From NCBI GenBank assembly GCA_944739405.2, contig OX123191.2, positions 1,902,830 through 1,966,829 on the forward strand: 64,000 nt of DNA, in the 5' to 3' direction. A program made the position numbers and the translations under genes. The notes below the pieces were generated by a model. That model saw nothing but the letters and a program-made list of their open reading frames with translations. It was not told where the DNA came from and did not search any database. Positions 20,244 through 29,992 of the stretch are shown one piece after another. The stretch's first letter is position 1, and each line of letters begins with the position of its first letter. The DNA comes from Euclidia mi (Eukaryota; Arthropoda; Insecta; Lepidoptera; Erebidae).

Positions 20244-20632
20244 TGTGACGTCGCTGTGACGTCGGGACGACACCGCCTCCCGGCTGCCTGCATGTTCCGT
20301 CCCCACCGCACTGCGAGCCTCTATATAAGCGGACGCGTTGGCTTCGCGCCTTTCTTTCTTGCGGCGGCTACATCCGAGTTAAGTCACCAACATCTCCTGG
20401 ACCATCGGCAGCTGGATTCTCCACAAAAACCCAACCCCTCGCCGAACCTCGCGACCCTGTGCAAATTTGTAAACTGTGAATTAAATCAATAATTTAAAAA
20501 CTTAAAGTGCAAATTTGTAAATTGTGAATTAAATCTATTTTTATTGTAACATTTAACCACGCTTCTCATTTAGACACCCCCTAGTAGGGATATCGTAACA
20601 GCACACACTCGAAAGCTCCTTTTTACGTTACA
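20244..20632 (+). repeat. 3' LTR of non-autonomous element
   Basis: Same length (389 bp) and, by eye, the same sequence as the 5' LTR. TATA box at 20322-20329. Preceded by the purine tract and followed by the TSD CCAT at 20633-20636. Confidence 0.9.
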
Positions 20633-20671
20633 CCATGTCTACCTATTCCATCCTTTAGGTATAACAATAAT

Positions 20672-20890
20672 CGATGACCGGTTGGCAAAGCGGGAGTGTA
20701 AGCGACTGCAACGCCGAAGGTCGCGGGTTCGATTCCCGCTCATGTCAAACACTTGTGTGCATGAACATGAATGTTTATCTTGGTCTGGGTTTCTATGTAT
20801 ATATTTACAAAAAAAGTAAGTATAAGTAAATATGTATGTTATAGCTTATGGCCCATTATTACCATTGTCTAGTACCCAAAGTAGGTACAG
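20672..20890 (+). mobile_element. SINE family 1, uninterrupted copy
   Basis: Head GGTTGGCAAAGCGGGAGTG with B-box GGGTTCGATTCCC at 20725-20737. The body has TTGTGTGCATGAACATGAAT, TCTTGGTCTGGG and ATGTATATATTTAC, and an end containing TGTCTAGTACCCAAAGTAGG. It is the reference for the split copy at 1682-3061. Confidence 0.8.
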
Positions 20891-22063
20891 CAATTGGCGT
20901 CAGTCAGGCAGCCGGCTAGTAAAAACACATGCCACTAACCCTATTGCAGTATGACCATTTCCAAGTACTATATTTATGAACAAAATTTAAAAATAAGAGA
21001 GAGGAGAGACCAACGATCTCACATTGATACGTAGACCGATAGATGGCAAATGTACCACAGAGAACCTTTGTATATAGGAGGATAGAGACGTCACTCAAGC
21101 TATTAGCGCTACCTGGCGGTCGTTTCAAGCATTTTTTAACTATAGTAGGTATTTTATTAGATATTATTAGACATTTTTTTTTTATTATGTGGTTCAATTA
21201 CATATACATCCCTAAGTGAAAACCATGGTTTTCGCTTATGGATGTACATGCTACTGAACTGAAGTGTGTAACTGCTTACTGTAAAATTATATAAAATAAA
21301 ACATTGGTTTAATAGCACCCTTTATTTTTCAAACGTTTTTTACAATATTCATAACATTTTTGTTGTATCTGAGATTTTTCATCATAGTCAATTCTGGACC
21401 CAGTTAAAACTTTATTGATGACTTTACACCAAGTAAATAAATAAGTTGGTGCATATTTATTCAAAATTTTTGAAACATTTTTATTCAAGATGCGTAAGTT
21501 CCTAATGCAGCCCTTCTGCGTGACTCCACTCATCCGGCGCAGCATATTCATCTCATTGACACGCAGGCTGTGCGATACAATCGCTGGCAGCTATAGTTCG
21601 GATAAAAACCTGTGTTGCACATTTTACTTTCATGTTTGATATTTTCTTTGAATTCACATGATATATTACTTTTGGCATTAAGCAAAGTCCTTGATATGCA
21701 GGATTTTCACTTTACACAAGCATAGTATGTTTCTTTTTGCTAAATTTTCTTGCCCATCATTAATTACTTTAAAAAATATTTTTACTATTTTCTCAAATTG
21801 ATCAAATATATTGTCATTGAAGTCGGGTGTAAGGGAAACTGTTCGAATCATTCGGCTAAGTGTTATTAGTGATGGTAATACAAAAACCTTTCTGAGCACG
21901 CTCTCGGACCCTATTTCTGATAGGTTACCACTTTCTCGCCGTTTTTAAACAGTCTGCCCATTTTTCATTTACCAATCTGCCTGATACTGTAGCATAGTGA
22001 AAATTATTGCAGGGGATATATACATTCAGTGTCTTTAAAAGAAATGGGTTTTCTCATAGCTTT
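20891..22063. other. Intergenic with a small palindrome
   Basis: No gene recognised. A 42-nt palindrome centred at 21225/21226 (21205-21225 against 21226-21246, two mismatches, centre AACCATGGTT) is flanked by AT-rich DNA. An RTE fragment is listed separately at 21480-21590. Confidence 0.5.
21480..21590 (-). pseudogene. RTE-like LINE fragment
   Basis: The minus strand reads HSLRVNEMNMLRRMSGVTQK followed by GCIRN, matching the RTE C-terminal motif (MLRWMSGVTRMDKIRNEY at about 8830-8880). Only about 100 bp is recognisable; the sequence on both sides is unrelated. Confidence 0.6.
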
Positions 22064-22250
22064 AATCATCATCATCATCCTCCTAGTTTTCAACCTGGTG
22101 TCCGCTTACTCCTCTAACCGGATTTGGCTGAATATGAGTTTTTCCACAGAGCGACTGCCTGTCTGACCTCCGCAACCCAAAGGGATAGCACTATTCCATG
22201 GTTTAGACTAGTGACCGTTTATATTGAAGGTACTGATTCCCTAAAATGAC
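22064..22250 (-). mobile_element. SINE family 2, 3' half
   Basis: Minus orientation: CATCATCATCATCCTCCTAG start (tail), AACCGGATTTGGCTGAATAT, CCGCAACCCAAAGGGATAGC and CCATGGTTTAGACTAGTG, then a diverged middle. Its intact TTTAGACTAGTG defines the breakpoints of the insert at 1969-2689. Confidence 0.75.
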
Positions 22251-23019
22251 TAACCATTTCTTTAAGGAAACTTTACACACAATAAGATAACCTTAAGATC
22301 AGTTAGATGACTTATAAAAGTGGCTTTAGTTACTTACAAATTTTATTACAGTTTCAAACACAACATCTTCTTGTGGACATTGCTGTGAATGTTGCTAAAT
22401 TTCAGTGGAATGCAAAATTTCTCAAGTAAGATGGGTATCTAGGCGAAGAGTGTGGGAATCAGAGTCCAATATGTTGCTACAGTAGTTGATGAAAGAAGGA
22501 TCGTCAGAATCACTGGGTCGGGGTAAAATATGCACAAGAAATAAGAAACATATCCATTCACACAAAATAAATTAACGGAGATTTTTAAATTTTCAAAAAG
22601 CTTTTATGTCAAATTTGACTTACATGTTTGACAATGTAGTATTACTACTTTATGGTTTGACAGCTGCTCATCGTTTGATAATCAGGAAATTAAGAAACAT
22701 TAACATTTAAATGTTGTTTTCAAAATAAAAATTGCTTTTTACAGATATTTTTATGGTGAAAACTTAGAAATAAATATTATAAGAATAATTAAACGTGAGA
22801 ATAAGTGATTATGTAAAAAAGTGAGTTCTACTGCCATCTAGCGCTCATTTTATCTAAATAAATGAGGTTCTATTCAACTTTGTTCTAAGTTTTAAAATCA
22901 TGAAATGTACTATTTCACTCTAATTCACAAGTCGACAATTTGATACATGCGTTCTGAATTCAAACTTTATGACAACTACAATTTTGTTTTTTCCTACGGT
23001 GCCGAGGCTGCCGCGCTCT
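22251..23019. other. Intergenic, no recognised feature
   Basis: AT-rich; no open frame, repeat pair or tRNA-like head that I can support. Confidence 0.5.
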
Positions 23020-23742
23020 AGGCCGCGTTCACATTTATCTGATGTAATCTGTCGTGACGGTGTCTGTCGTGTCGCGACAGACAATATCCCGGTCTGCGAC
23101 AGAGAAGGGGGGGGGGGGGGTTGTACAGCGCGAATTAAGAGATCGGACTCAGATTAATTGTAAAAAAAATACTTTATTTAATTATAACAGCTTAACAGTA
23201 TATTTAAAATATAAAAAGTAATCGCTAATGTTAGATCTACAAAGGTATTAATAATAAATTAATGCTAAGATGACAATAAGATTATCTAGATAATTTAGTG
23301 GGGAGAGATGTGCTGACGAAGCTAACATTGCTGGGTTCCGTACAGTTAACTCGCGCGACACAACTCGTCAGACTAATGTGGACGCGCCACTGTCTGTCGT
23401 AAAGCGTCAGACGCGCGTATGCAATTGTGCGCAATGGACGACGAACTAATTGACTTCCTTTTTATAATATTATTCTTATACAGTACCTATAGATGAGCTA
23501 ATTGAATACGAAATAATATAATCCTATGTAAATAATTTACGGATATAATTGGATATCTACTTAATCTGAATCGGATAATTCATCAAAAACATTGCGAAAG
23601 TGTGAACTCTACGAGAGTCAAGACAGAACTGATTTAAAATTGCGTCAGATCGCGACAGACGGCGACAGACAAATGTGAACGGTAAGTAATTACGACAGAG
23701 ACCGTCACGAGAGATCACGTCAGATAAATGTGAACGCAGCTT
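23020..23742. mobile_element. TIR element (MITE-like), about 720 bp
   Basis: The left end (GCGTTCACATTTATCTGATG, then AATCTGTCGTGACGGT at about 23026-23060) and the right end (23690-23738, ending ATCACGTCAGATAAATGTGA then ACGCAGC) are inverted repeats of about 50 bp with few mismatches. A second inner inverted motif (CAGACAAATGTGAACGG) lies at about 23665. No transposase. A G-run at 23107-23120 may be unstable. Confidence 0.7.
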
Positions 23743-23743
23743 T

Positions 23744-23830
23744 ATCCTATGGCCTCGCTCGTTCGGGGACAGTTTCCTCACGCGGCAAATGCCTCGCGAG
23801 GCTGCTCGCTCTGTGTGGACCCACCTATAG
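23744..23830. repeat. GC-rich hairpin-family fragment
   Basis: GCCTCGCGAGGCTGCTCGCT followed by CTGTGTGGAC matches one arm of the hairpins at 16949-17149, with a third version of the stem centre (GCTCGCTC). The opposite arm is weak. Similar GC-rich text (GCCGAGGCTGCCGCGCTC) lies just left of the TIR element at 22999-23020, suggesting that element landed inside this one. Confidence 0.5.
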
Positions 23831-23833
23831 TCA

Positions 23834-24398
23834 TACGTCTACACGACAAGCTGGCTGGTCGTCAAACAGAATAATTAGCAAAAGGTTTGAAGACTATTTA
23901 ATTATTTGGAAATGACAGTTGCCAGTTAGATGACGTAAACACACGTCATCGTACAAACTCTGACAAATGTTCGCCAAATTCGCTACTAGCTGATAACAAG
24001 GCGATAGCCGTGTGGATAACAGATAACACATCCGCTGATGTAGTATGTAGATTTGGTTTTTATGACATTAAGAAAATATTTATGAATATTTGGCTAATAT
24101 TTAAACAAAAGATTATTTAAATATTTCTTAAATATAGGAACGAATTGAAGAGTTAAAAAGAGACAGGAAATGAAAACCAAAGACGAAAGAAATGACAATC
24201 GGAATGACAATTGAAACTAGACGCGCTAAACGCCAGTTTAAGCTGAGAAGCGAAGAAGTAAAGGAAGACATAAAAGGAAGAAGAAGTAGTAGAGTGAAGT
24301 ACAGTGAAGTGAAGTACAGTGCGCAAGTCGTTAGTGTTGGTGCAGTTTGCTTCGAGATTGAACGACGCGTCGTGTAAAGTGTATGCTGTGTAGAGTTT
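23834..24398 (+). repeat. Truncated LTR, same family as solo LTR 44021
   Basis: GTCTACACGACAAGCTGGCT, GGTTTGAAGACTATTTAATT, GTTCGCCAAATTCGCTAC, AAGGCGATAGCCGTGTGGAT, GTTAAAAAGAGACAGGAAAT and CGACGCGTCGTGTAAAGTG follow the order of the solo LTR at 44084-44820. The first 60 bp and last 60 bp are missing, and the end runs into a (TAA)n tract. Confidence 0.7.
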
Positions 24399-25307
24399 AA
24401 TAATAATAATAAACCCTTCTGGGGCAGCCGTTATCTCACCATGAGACTAACGCAATTTCGGAGGGTAGAGTAAAAGCTTTCAAATATCACCTTCATCTTG
24501 TGATATAAACAAAAAATGTATTACAGGATAAATAGAAAGCTTACAAACCGCAGGGCAGCTTTGTGGCGAGTTGAATGTGTATGACGACACTGCGGTCCCG
24601 AATGCTTCAGGGAGTCGGTCAGGGCCTTGTCTCCGGCTTGCCTTTTACTGGCTGGTTGGAGTGGATGCCCAAGAGTGCCTGCAGGACTCTCACCTCTGGC
24701 TTGCCTTGGTCGGCCGGCCAGAGGGAAGCCGCAAGAGCTACTAGCTCGGGGTGGAAGTGTCATTCTCAAGGGCGTAACTACGGGGAAACCCGCTCCGGGT
24801 CACGAGACCCGCGATGGCGAAACCGGTGCCGCACCGCTCGACACCCCTAGCCACTCCGGTGTTGCCCTCTGGCTGCCTTTATGGCAGACTTTGTTTACCT
24901 TGGTGGCTATTTAGAGAGGGCCCATCTAGTGAGTTGGCGAGTCACCGTCCGCCCCTTTTCGACGTACTATAGGAGTACTTAGGGCAGACGCCGGTTTTCA
25001 TCCATAGTTTCCATTTAAACCAGTCCATTTAACACCCATCGCAATAGCACAGATTAATTAGTTTCCATACAAGTAGAAATAGTCTTGCACCTGCTGCGGC
25101 TAATCCATGACTGCACTTAATAGTGCAGTTATGGAGGCTCCTCAGTAGGTGTCCCATCACATCCTAGATTAAACTATCAAAGGGCCTCTGCGCGTTGGAC
25201 CTACATATGTCTCCTTGTACGCCTGCCAAAGGGCCGTGTACTTTTTAAACACCATATATTAGAAAAGTACGCGTGATAGAGAAACGCATAATAATAATAA
25301 TAATAAC
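24399..25307. other. Unassigned GC-rich segment between two (TAA)n tracts
   Basis: Bounded by TAATAATAATAATAAA (24400-24415) and ATAATAATAATAATAATAAC (25291-25309). About 870 bp, much more GC-rich than its flanks, with no long credible open frame. The right end (GAAACGCATAATAATAATAA) resembles the 3' end of the R4/Dong copy at 39210-39232 (AAACGACATAATAATAATAA). It could be the non-coding end of a (TAA)n-targeting LINE, but no coding motif is left to prove it. Confidence 0.4.
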
Positions 25308-25349
25308 CAATAACAACAAAACCAAAGATCAATCAGCGTGCCATCGTTT

Positions 25350-25445
25350 TGCTGTACTTTGCCTTTGTTCGCAGTATTATGGAGTATAATTCCATAATCT
25401 GGGAACCACATGAGGAGAAGTACATCACAATGGTTGAACGGGTAC
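25350..25445 (+). pseudogene. LINE RT C-terminal remnant, left part
   Basis: Reads LYFAFVRSIMEYNSIIWEPH followed by EEKYITMVERV, the C-terminal palm/thumb region of a jockey/R1-like LINE protein ('...EYGSIIWxP...LERVQ' pattern). Interrupted at 25445 by the Gypsy element; continues at 30156. Confidence 0.7.
25441..25445 (+). other. Target-site duplication, left (GGTAC)
   Basis: GGTAC before the 5' LTR matches GGTAC at 30156-30160 after the 3' LTR. The 5-bp TSD is typical for Ty3/Gypsy integrases and shows the element has not recombined since insertion. Confidence 0.9.
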
Positions 25446-25608
25446 TGTAATAGAGATAAGACTAGGGCAACACTAGTTCCGGTCAAGACGCCAATAAAAA
25501 ATGTAAAGGTCACTTCCGGTGGGGTGGCATTAGGTTATAAGAGGATTATAACAATAAACTCATCATATTAATTTAATCAGTGTTTATTATTAACATCCAA
25601 ACATTACA
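25446..25608 (+). repeat. 5' LTR of Gypsy element
   Basis: Starts TGTAATAGAG and ends AACATTACA. It contains AACAATAAACTCATC, a possible polyadenylation signal. No TATA box is evident. Confidence 0.9.
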
Positions 25609-25626
25609 TGGCGCAGCCGGTAAAGG
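25609..25626 (+). promoter_or_regulatory. Primer-binding site, probably tRNA-Ser
   Basis: TGGCGCAGCCGGTAAAGG directly follows the 5' LTR. Its first 14 bases match the complement of the 3' end of insect tRNA-Ser (…TACCGGCTGCG-CCA); the last four fit less well. Confidence 0.75.
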
Positions 25627-25687
25627 CCTGACATCAAATAGTGAAAAATACTTGTACTAAGAACATATTTCAACTTAATTCTAAAAA

Positions 25688-26599
25688 GTGGCTATGAGCA
25701 CGACTAAAACAAACTTGGACACCGCGACCGAAACAGACATTATAAAAGAAGAAAACATAATGACAGGAGTGGAGTACAGGATGCCACAACCTTTAAAACT
25801 TGATACAACGGAAGATCTTCTCCCTAAATGGAGATTATTCAAACAACAATTAAAAATTTTTGTCTCAGCGGCCGGATTGGAAAGGCTGAGTGAAACAAGA
25901 AAAGCAGCCATCTTGCTCAATTGTGCCGGGCATGAAGTACAAGAATTGTACTTTAATGTGCTTAAAACAGAGGAAACCGTCAAGTACGACCAACTATTAA
26001 AGAGTTTGGACGAGTACTTTGAACCGAAACAAAATGAACTTATTTCAACATTCACATTTCACAAAAGATGTCAGGAAGAGGGGGAGAATTTTGACTTGTT
26101 CTACACAGATCTAAGAAAACTCGTTAAAACATGTAATTATAAAGATCAAGAAGAAAGAATGCTGAGGGATCGGATTGTTTTGGGTGTTCACGATAAAAAA
26201 TTACAACGAAAATTGCTGGAAGTCAATGACCTAAATCTACAGAAAACCGTTGACATGTGCAGAGCCTCGGAGTTATCTCAAAACCATATCAAGATGATGT
26301 ATCAGCAGCAGCCTCCAGTAGCGGTGGATGCAGTACAGGCTTCACAATTCAAGGACACAGGAGACAAATCAAAAGTTAAGTATAACGCTAGTAGTAAAGA
26401 GGATGTTTTGTATAATTGTAAAAAATGTGGGACACGGCACAAGGCCAGAAATTGCCCAGCGTTTGGCAAAATATGTCATAACTGTAACAAGCCAAATCAT
26501 TATAAAAAGGGATGTAAACTCATTAAAGAAATAAGTACAAGTAATAACATGGAATCTGTGAACACAGTTTCTGAAGGCAATAATGTGCATGACTTATGA
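25688..26599 (+). CDS. gag: Gypsy Gag protein
   Basis: 303 codons from ATG at 25688... in the reading frame (MSTTKTNLDTATETD after the first codons) to TGA at 26597-26599. A capsid-like helical region (WRLFKQQLKIF, YFEPKQNELISTFTF, LRDRIVLGVHDKKLQ) occupies about residues 50-210. Two CCHC zinc knuckles follow at about residues 244-276: C-x2-C-x3-H-x4-C and C-x2-C-x4-H-x4-C. It would build the cytoplasmic particle and bind element RNA. Pol follows in the same frame with only this TGA between them, so readthrough may produce Gag-Pol. The first knuckle has a 3-residue instead of the usual 4-residue spacing. Confidence 0.9.
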   Translation: MAMSTTKTNLDTATETDIIKEENIMTGVEYRMPQPLKLDTTEDLLPKWRLFKQQLKIFVSAAGLERLSETRKAAILLNCAGHEVQELYFNVLKTEETVKYDQLLKSLDEYFEPKQNELISTFTFHKRCQEEGENFDLFYTDLRKLVKTCNYKDQEERMLRDRIVLGVHDKKLQRKLLEVNDLNLQKTVDMCRASELSQNHIKMMYQQQPPVAVDAVQASQFKDTGDKSKVKYNASSKEDVLYNCKKCGTRHKARNCPAFGKICHNCNKPNHYKKGCKLIKEISTSNNMESVNTVSEGNNVHDL

Positions 26600-29509
26600 C
26601 TTTTAAAAGTATGTCATGGTATTGGAAATACTCAAATAAAATGTAATGAGTGGATTTTGACACTAAGAGTACAAAATAAAAGGGTTGATTTCAAGTGTGA
26701 TACAGGTGCTCAGGTTAATGTATTGTCAATAAAAGACTTAATGAAAATAGTCGATGATGAAACACCTAAATGGTCTGAGACTAAAGTAATCTTAGAAGCA
26801 TTTGGGGGGGCACAAATTTATCCGGTAGGTAAGACATCTTTAAAAATAATAAAAGATAACCAAGTATGTATCACTGATTTCTATATAATTAAAAATAATG
26901 TAAAGCCGATTCTGGGACTAAGCACCTTAAGAGAATTAGGAATATTACAAAATATAAGTAGCATTCAGAATAAAGATATAATTATTAATAAGCATTGTGA
27001 ACTGTTTCAGGGAATAGGACAGTTTGAGGAACCTTTGGAACTTTGTATCCAGCCTGGGACTACACCAGTGGTAAAACCTCCTCGCAGAGTTCCACACGCC
27101 TTAAAAACTCGGTTAGAAGAAAAACTGAGGAGCCTGGAGACTCACCAAATTATAAGTAAGGTACCACACCCAAAAAGTTTTGTTAGTAATTTAGTAATAA
27201 TAGAAAAAAAAGATAAATCACTCCGCATATGTTTAGATCCTAAGGACCTTAATAAAGCTCTGATAAAAAATCACTACTTGATACCTACATATGAAGAAAT
27301 TGTGTCAAAACTAACTAATAAGACTGTATTTTCAGTATTAGACTTATCTGATGGATTTTATAATATTAAGCTTACCGAAGAGTCTTCTGATCTGTGCACT
27401 TTCAGTACACCTTTTGGAAATTATAAATTTTTAAGATTACCTTTTGGAATATCAGTTGCTCCGGAGATTTTCCAAAGGTATAGTGAAAGAACTTTTGGAG
27501 ATATTCCAGGTGTAATAATTTATTGCGATGACTTGCTCATAGCTGCATCATCTGAAGAGCAACATGATGCAATACTTAATAAAGTTTTTGAGCGTGCTAG
27601 AAAGTGTAATGTAAAATTTAATAAAAATAAGTTTCAGTTTAAGTTAAGGGAAGTCAAGTATTTTGGTCATATATTCTCCAAGGAAGATATTAAAATTGAC
27701 CCTGATAGGACAGACTCAATTGTTAACATGAAAAGTCCAACAAATAAAAAGGAATTGCAAATTTTTTTAGGCATGGTTAATTATCTGCGTAAGTTTATTC
27801 CTAATTTAGCTAAGATGATGTCACCACTAACAGAATTGTTAAAAAAGAATGTAGGTTGGTTGTGGACGGAAGTTCATGAAAAAATATTTAAGGAAATTAA
27901 AGAATTTATTACCAAAGCCCCTGTTCTTCAAAACTTTAATAGTAATTTACCAGTAGTGATACAGTGTGATGCATCTAAGGATGGTCTGGGTGGTTGTTTG
28001 CTACAGAATGGAAAGCCAGTAAGTTTTATTTCTAGAAATCTAACACCTGCGGAACAAAGATTTTCACAAATTGAAAAAGAGTTGTTAAGTGTAGTCTGGG
28101 CAACTAAAAAGTTTCATTATTTTATCTATGGTACTAAATGTATAGTTTTAAATGATCACAAGCCATTGGAGACATTATTAAGGAAAAGTATTCATGAGAT
28201 TCCATCACCAAGACTCCAAAGACTAAAACTAAAACTATTGAAGTATGACCTAGAATACAAGTATTCAAAAGGAAAATTTATGTGTATATCTGATTTACTT
28301 TCGAGATCATACTTATCAAATTCGCAGATTGATGAGTCATACATGTATGAGGTCATTCATTGCGTAGGGTTATCTCAGTACTTGCAGTGTTCAGAAGAAC
28401 AAAAAATACAATTAATTACTGAAACTAGTAAAGATGAAGAATTGTTACTAGTTATAAAATACACAAAAGAAGGGTGGCCAGAAAATATTAAAAATGTTCC
28501 AGATTCACTTTGCTATTATTATAAATTTAGAACAAATATCACAGTTGAGGAAAGTTTAGTATTTATGAATCATAGGATAATAATACCTAAGAGTCTTAGA
28601 TTGTTGTACATGAAGATTTTGCATGAAGGTCATATAGGAATGACAAAAATGAAACAACTAGCGAGAGAATTGTATTATTGGCCAAAGATGGATTCACATC
28701 TCGATAAGTATGTTAGAGAATGTGTTATATGTCAAACATATCAGAACAATAATGTAAAAGAACCTTTGTTACCACATAATGTGCCTGAATTACCTTTTTC
28801 AAAGTTGGGAATTGATATCATGGATTTCAGAAAACACAGCTATTTGGTAATTTATGACTATTATTCTAAATGGTTGGAAATTAAATTAATACATAACAAG
28901 ACTGCTAATAGTGTAATAAATGTATTATTAGATCTATTTTGCAATTTTGGGGTGCCCTCTGAAATTGTCTCTGACCATGTACCATTTGATTCTAAAGAGT
29001 GTAGGCATTTTTCACATGAATGGAATTTCAAATTTACTTTCTCTAGTCCCAAATACCCCCAGTCAAATGGAATGGCAGAGCGGGCGGTGCAGATAGCTAA
29101 GAAAATTTTGTTTAAATGTAAGGATGATAATATAGATTATAGAATTGCTTTATTACAGTATAGAAATACACCTGTTGCTGGCACAAAATTTTCCCCAGCA
29201 CAATTATTAATGAACAGGAATTTAAAAACAAAACTACCAGTAACATGTCAATATTTAAAACCAAGACTGAATGAAAATATAAAGACTGAAATGCAAAAGT
29301 CGATAAATAGGAACACAAGAAATTATAATGTAAAAACTAGAAATAAATCCGAATTTGTATTAGGACAAAATGTTTGGTTTAAGAAAGATGTTAATGATAG
29401 GAAGTGGTTACCAGGTACTATAATAAGAAAAAATAACTTTAGATCATTTAATGTAGTGGATAAGGATGGTGTCAGTTATTGTAGAACATCGTACCACATT
29501 CGTGGTTGA
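26600..29509 (+). CDS. pol: Gypsy Pol polyprotein (PR, RT, RNase H, IN)
   Basis: The frame is open from just after the gag TGA (26600) to the TGA at 29507-29509. A separate ATG is not evident; the first conventional alternative start (TTG) is at 26657. Counting from 26657: aspartic protease with FKCDTGAQVNVLS near residues 12-24; RT with LRICLDPKDLN, LDLSDGFYNI, FLRLPFGISVAPEIFQR and IIYCDDLLIA (catalytic YCDD near 289); RNase H with QCDASKDGLGG (about 437) and NDHKPLETL; integrase with the HHCC zinc site (HEGHIG...CVICQ, about 656-690) and DDE residues in GIDIMD (718), VSDH (772) and MAERAVQ (806). A chromodomain is not seen. No stops or frameshifts: likely active enzyme set. Confidence 0.93.
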   Translation, partial: LLKVCHGIGNTQIKCNEWILTLRVQNKRVDFKCDTGAQVNVLSIKDLMKIVDDETPKWSETKVILEAFGGAQIYPVGKTSLKIIKDNQVCITDFYIIKNNVKPILGLSTLRELGILQNISSIQNKDIIINKHCELFQGIGQFEEPLELCIQPGTTPVVKPPRRVPHALKTRLEEKLRSLETHQIISKVPHPKSFVSNLVIIEKKDKSLRICLDPKDLNKALIKNHYLIPTYEEIVSKLTNKTVFSVLDLSDGFYNIKLTEESSDLCTFSTPFGNYKFLRLPFGISVAPEIFQRYSERTFGDIPGVIIYCDDLLIAASSEEQHDAILNKVFERARKCNVKFNKNKFQFKLREVKYFGHIFSKEDIKIDPDRTDSIVNMKSPTNKKELQIFLGMVNYLRKFIPNLAKMMSPLTELLKKNVGWLWTEVHEKIFKEIKEFITKAPVLQNFNSNLPVVIQCDASKDGLGGCLLQNGKPVSFISRNLTPAEQRFSQIEKELLSVVWATKKFHYFIYGTKCIVLNDHKPLETLLRKSIHEIPSPRLQRLKLKLLKYDLEYKYSKGKFMCISDLLSRSYLSNSQIDESYMYEVIHCVGLSQYLQCSEEQKIQLITETSKDEELLLVIKYTKEGWPENIKNVPDSLCYYYKFRTNITVEESLVFMNHRIIIPKSLRLLYMKILHEGHIGMTKMKQLARELYYWPKMDSHLDKYVRECVICQTYQNNNVKEPLLPHNVPELPFSKLGIDIMDFRKHSYLVIYDYYSKWLEIKLIHNKTANSVINVLLDLFCNFGVPSEIVSDHVPFDSKECRHFSHEWNFKFTFSSPKYPQSNGMAERAVQIAKKILFKCKDDNIDYRIALLQYRNTPVAGTKFSPAQLLMNRNLKTKLPVTCQYLKPRLNENIKTEMQKSINRNTRNYNVKTRNKSEFVLGQNVWFKKDVNDRKWLPGTIIRKNNFRSFNVVDKDGVSYCRTSYHIRG

Positions 29510-29978
29510 TTTGGTGGTTCTCCAGGTATGGTGTGGGGTTTCAGAGATTCCTCAAACTGAGAAATATTATTTGATATTAGTAGGTCAGTATATTGTTAAC
29601 AAATAGGTTAGCTGTAAGTCAACATTATTTTGTAAGATTTAAGTACCTATATATGCATTGTGAGAAGTTTAATATTGTTGTACTTTGGTATGTAACAAAT
29701 TTTAGTTTAATTTTAATATAAGTATTGTCAAGGTTTTCAGTACCTATTTATAAGTAGGTTGGTCAACAACCTACTATAAGTATTGCTTTGTAAAACGTAT
29801 AAGCACATTAGTACCTATGTAAGTAATTCAGTTTGTTTAATGCTAATAACAAAGGCAGTTATATTCTTTTTATTTTATTTTTCTTTTTCTTCCTATTGTT
29901 TTCTTTATTCGTGGTATAAAAAGGGATAGATAGAATTAAGAGACTATACCTATGTAATAATTTCTATTTTTTTTTGTT

Positions 29979-29992
29979 TAAAAAGAGGGAGA
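29979..29992 (+). promoter_or_regulatory. Polypurine tract
   Basis: AAAAAGAGGGAGA lies immediately before the 3' LTR (TGTAATAG), where plus-strand DNA synthesis would start. Confidence 0.8.

Larger units (their letters stand above)
17693..20632 (+). mobile_element. Non-autonomous LTR retrotransposon (LARD/TRIM-like)
   Basis: Two LTRs of 389 bp (17693-18081 and 20244-20632), beginning TGTGACG and ending CGTTACA, enclose 2162 bp with no credible coding capacity. A primer-binding site follows the 5' LTR and a purine tract (AATGGGGGGAGTG) precedes the 3' LTR. The 4-bp TSD CCAT (17689-17692 and 20633-20636) supports one integration event. The LTRs show no difference that I can find. Size and structure resemble the non-coding LARD/TRIM class. 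Proteins must come from an autonomous relative, probably of Ty3/Gypsy type from the TSD length and LTR form; no such partner is in the window. Confidence 0.9.

Noticed and set aside
17549..20492. Proteins of 130-135 residues in each LTR of the non-coding element (identical C-terminal 82 residues)
   Set aside because: The shared frame is simply the duplicated LTR sequence; it spans the TATA box and has no conserved domain.
29510..29992. An envelope gene after Gypsy pol
   Set aside because: Only about 480 bp of AT-rich DNA with stops separates pol from the 3' LTR.
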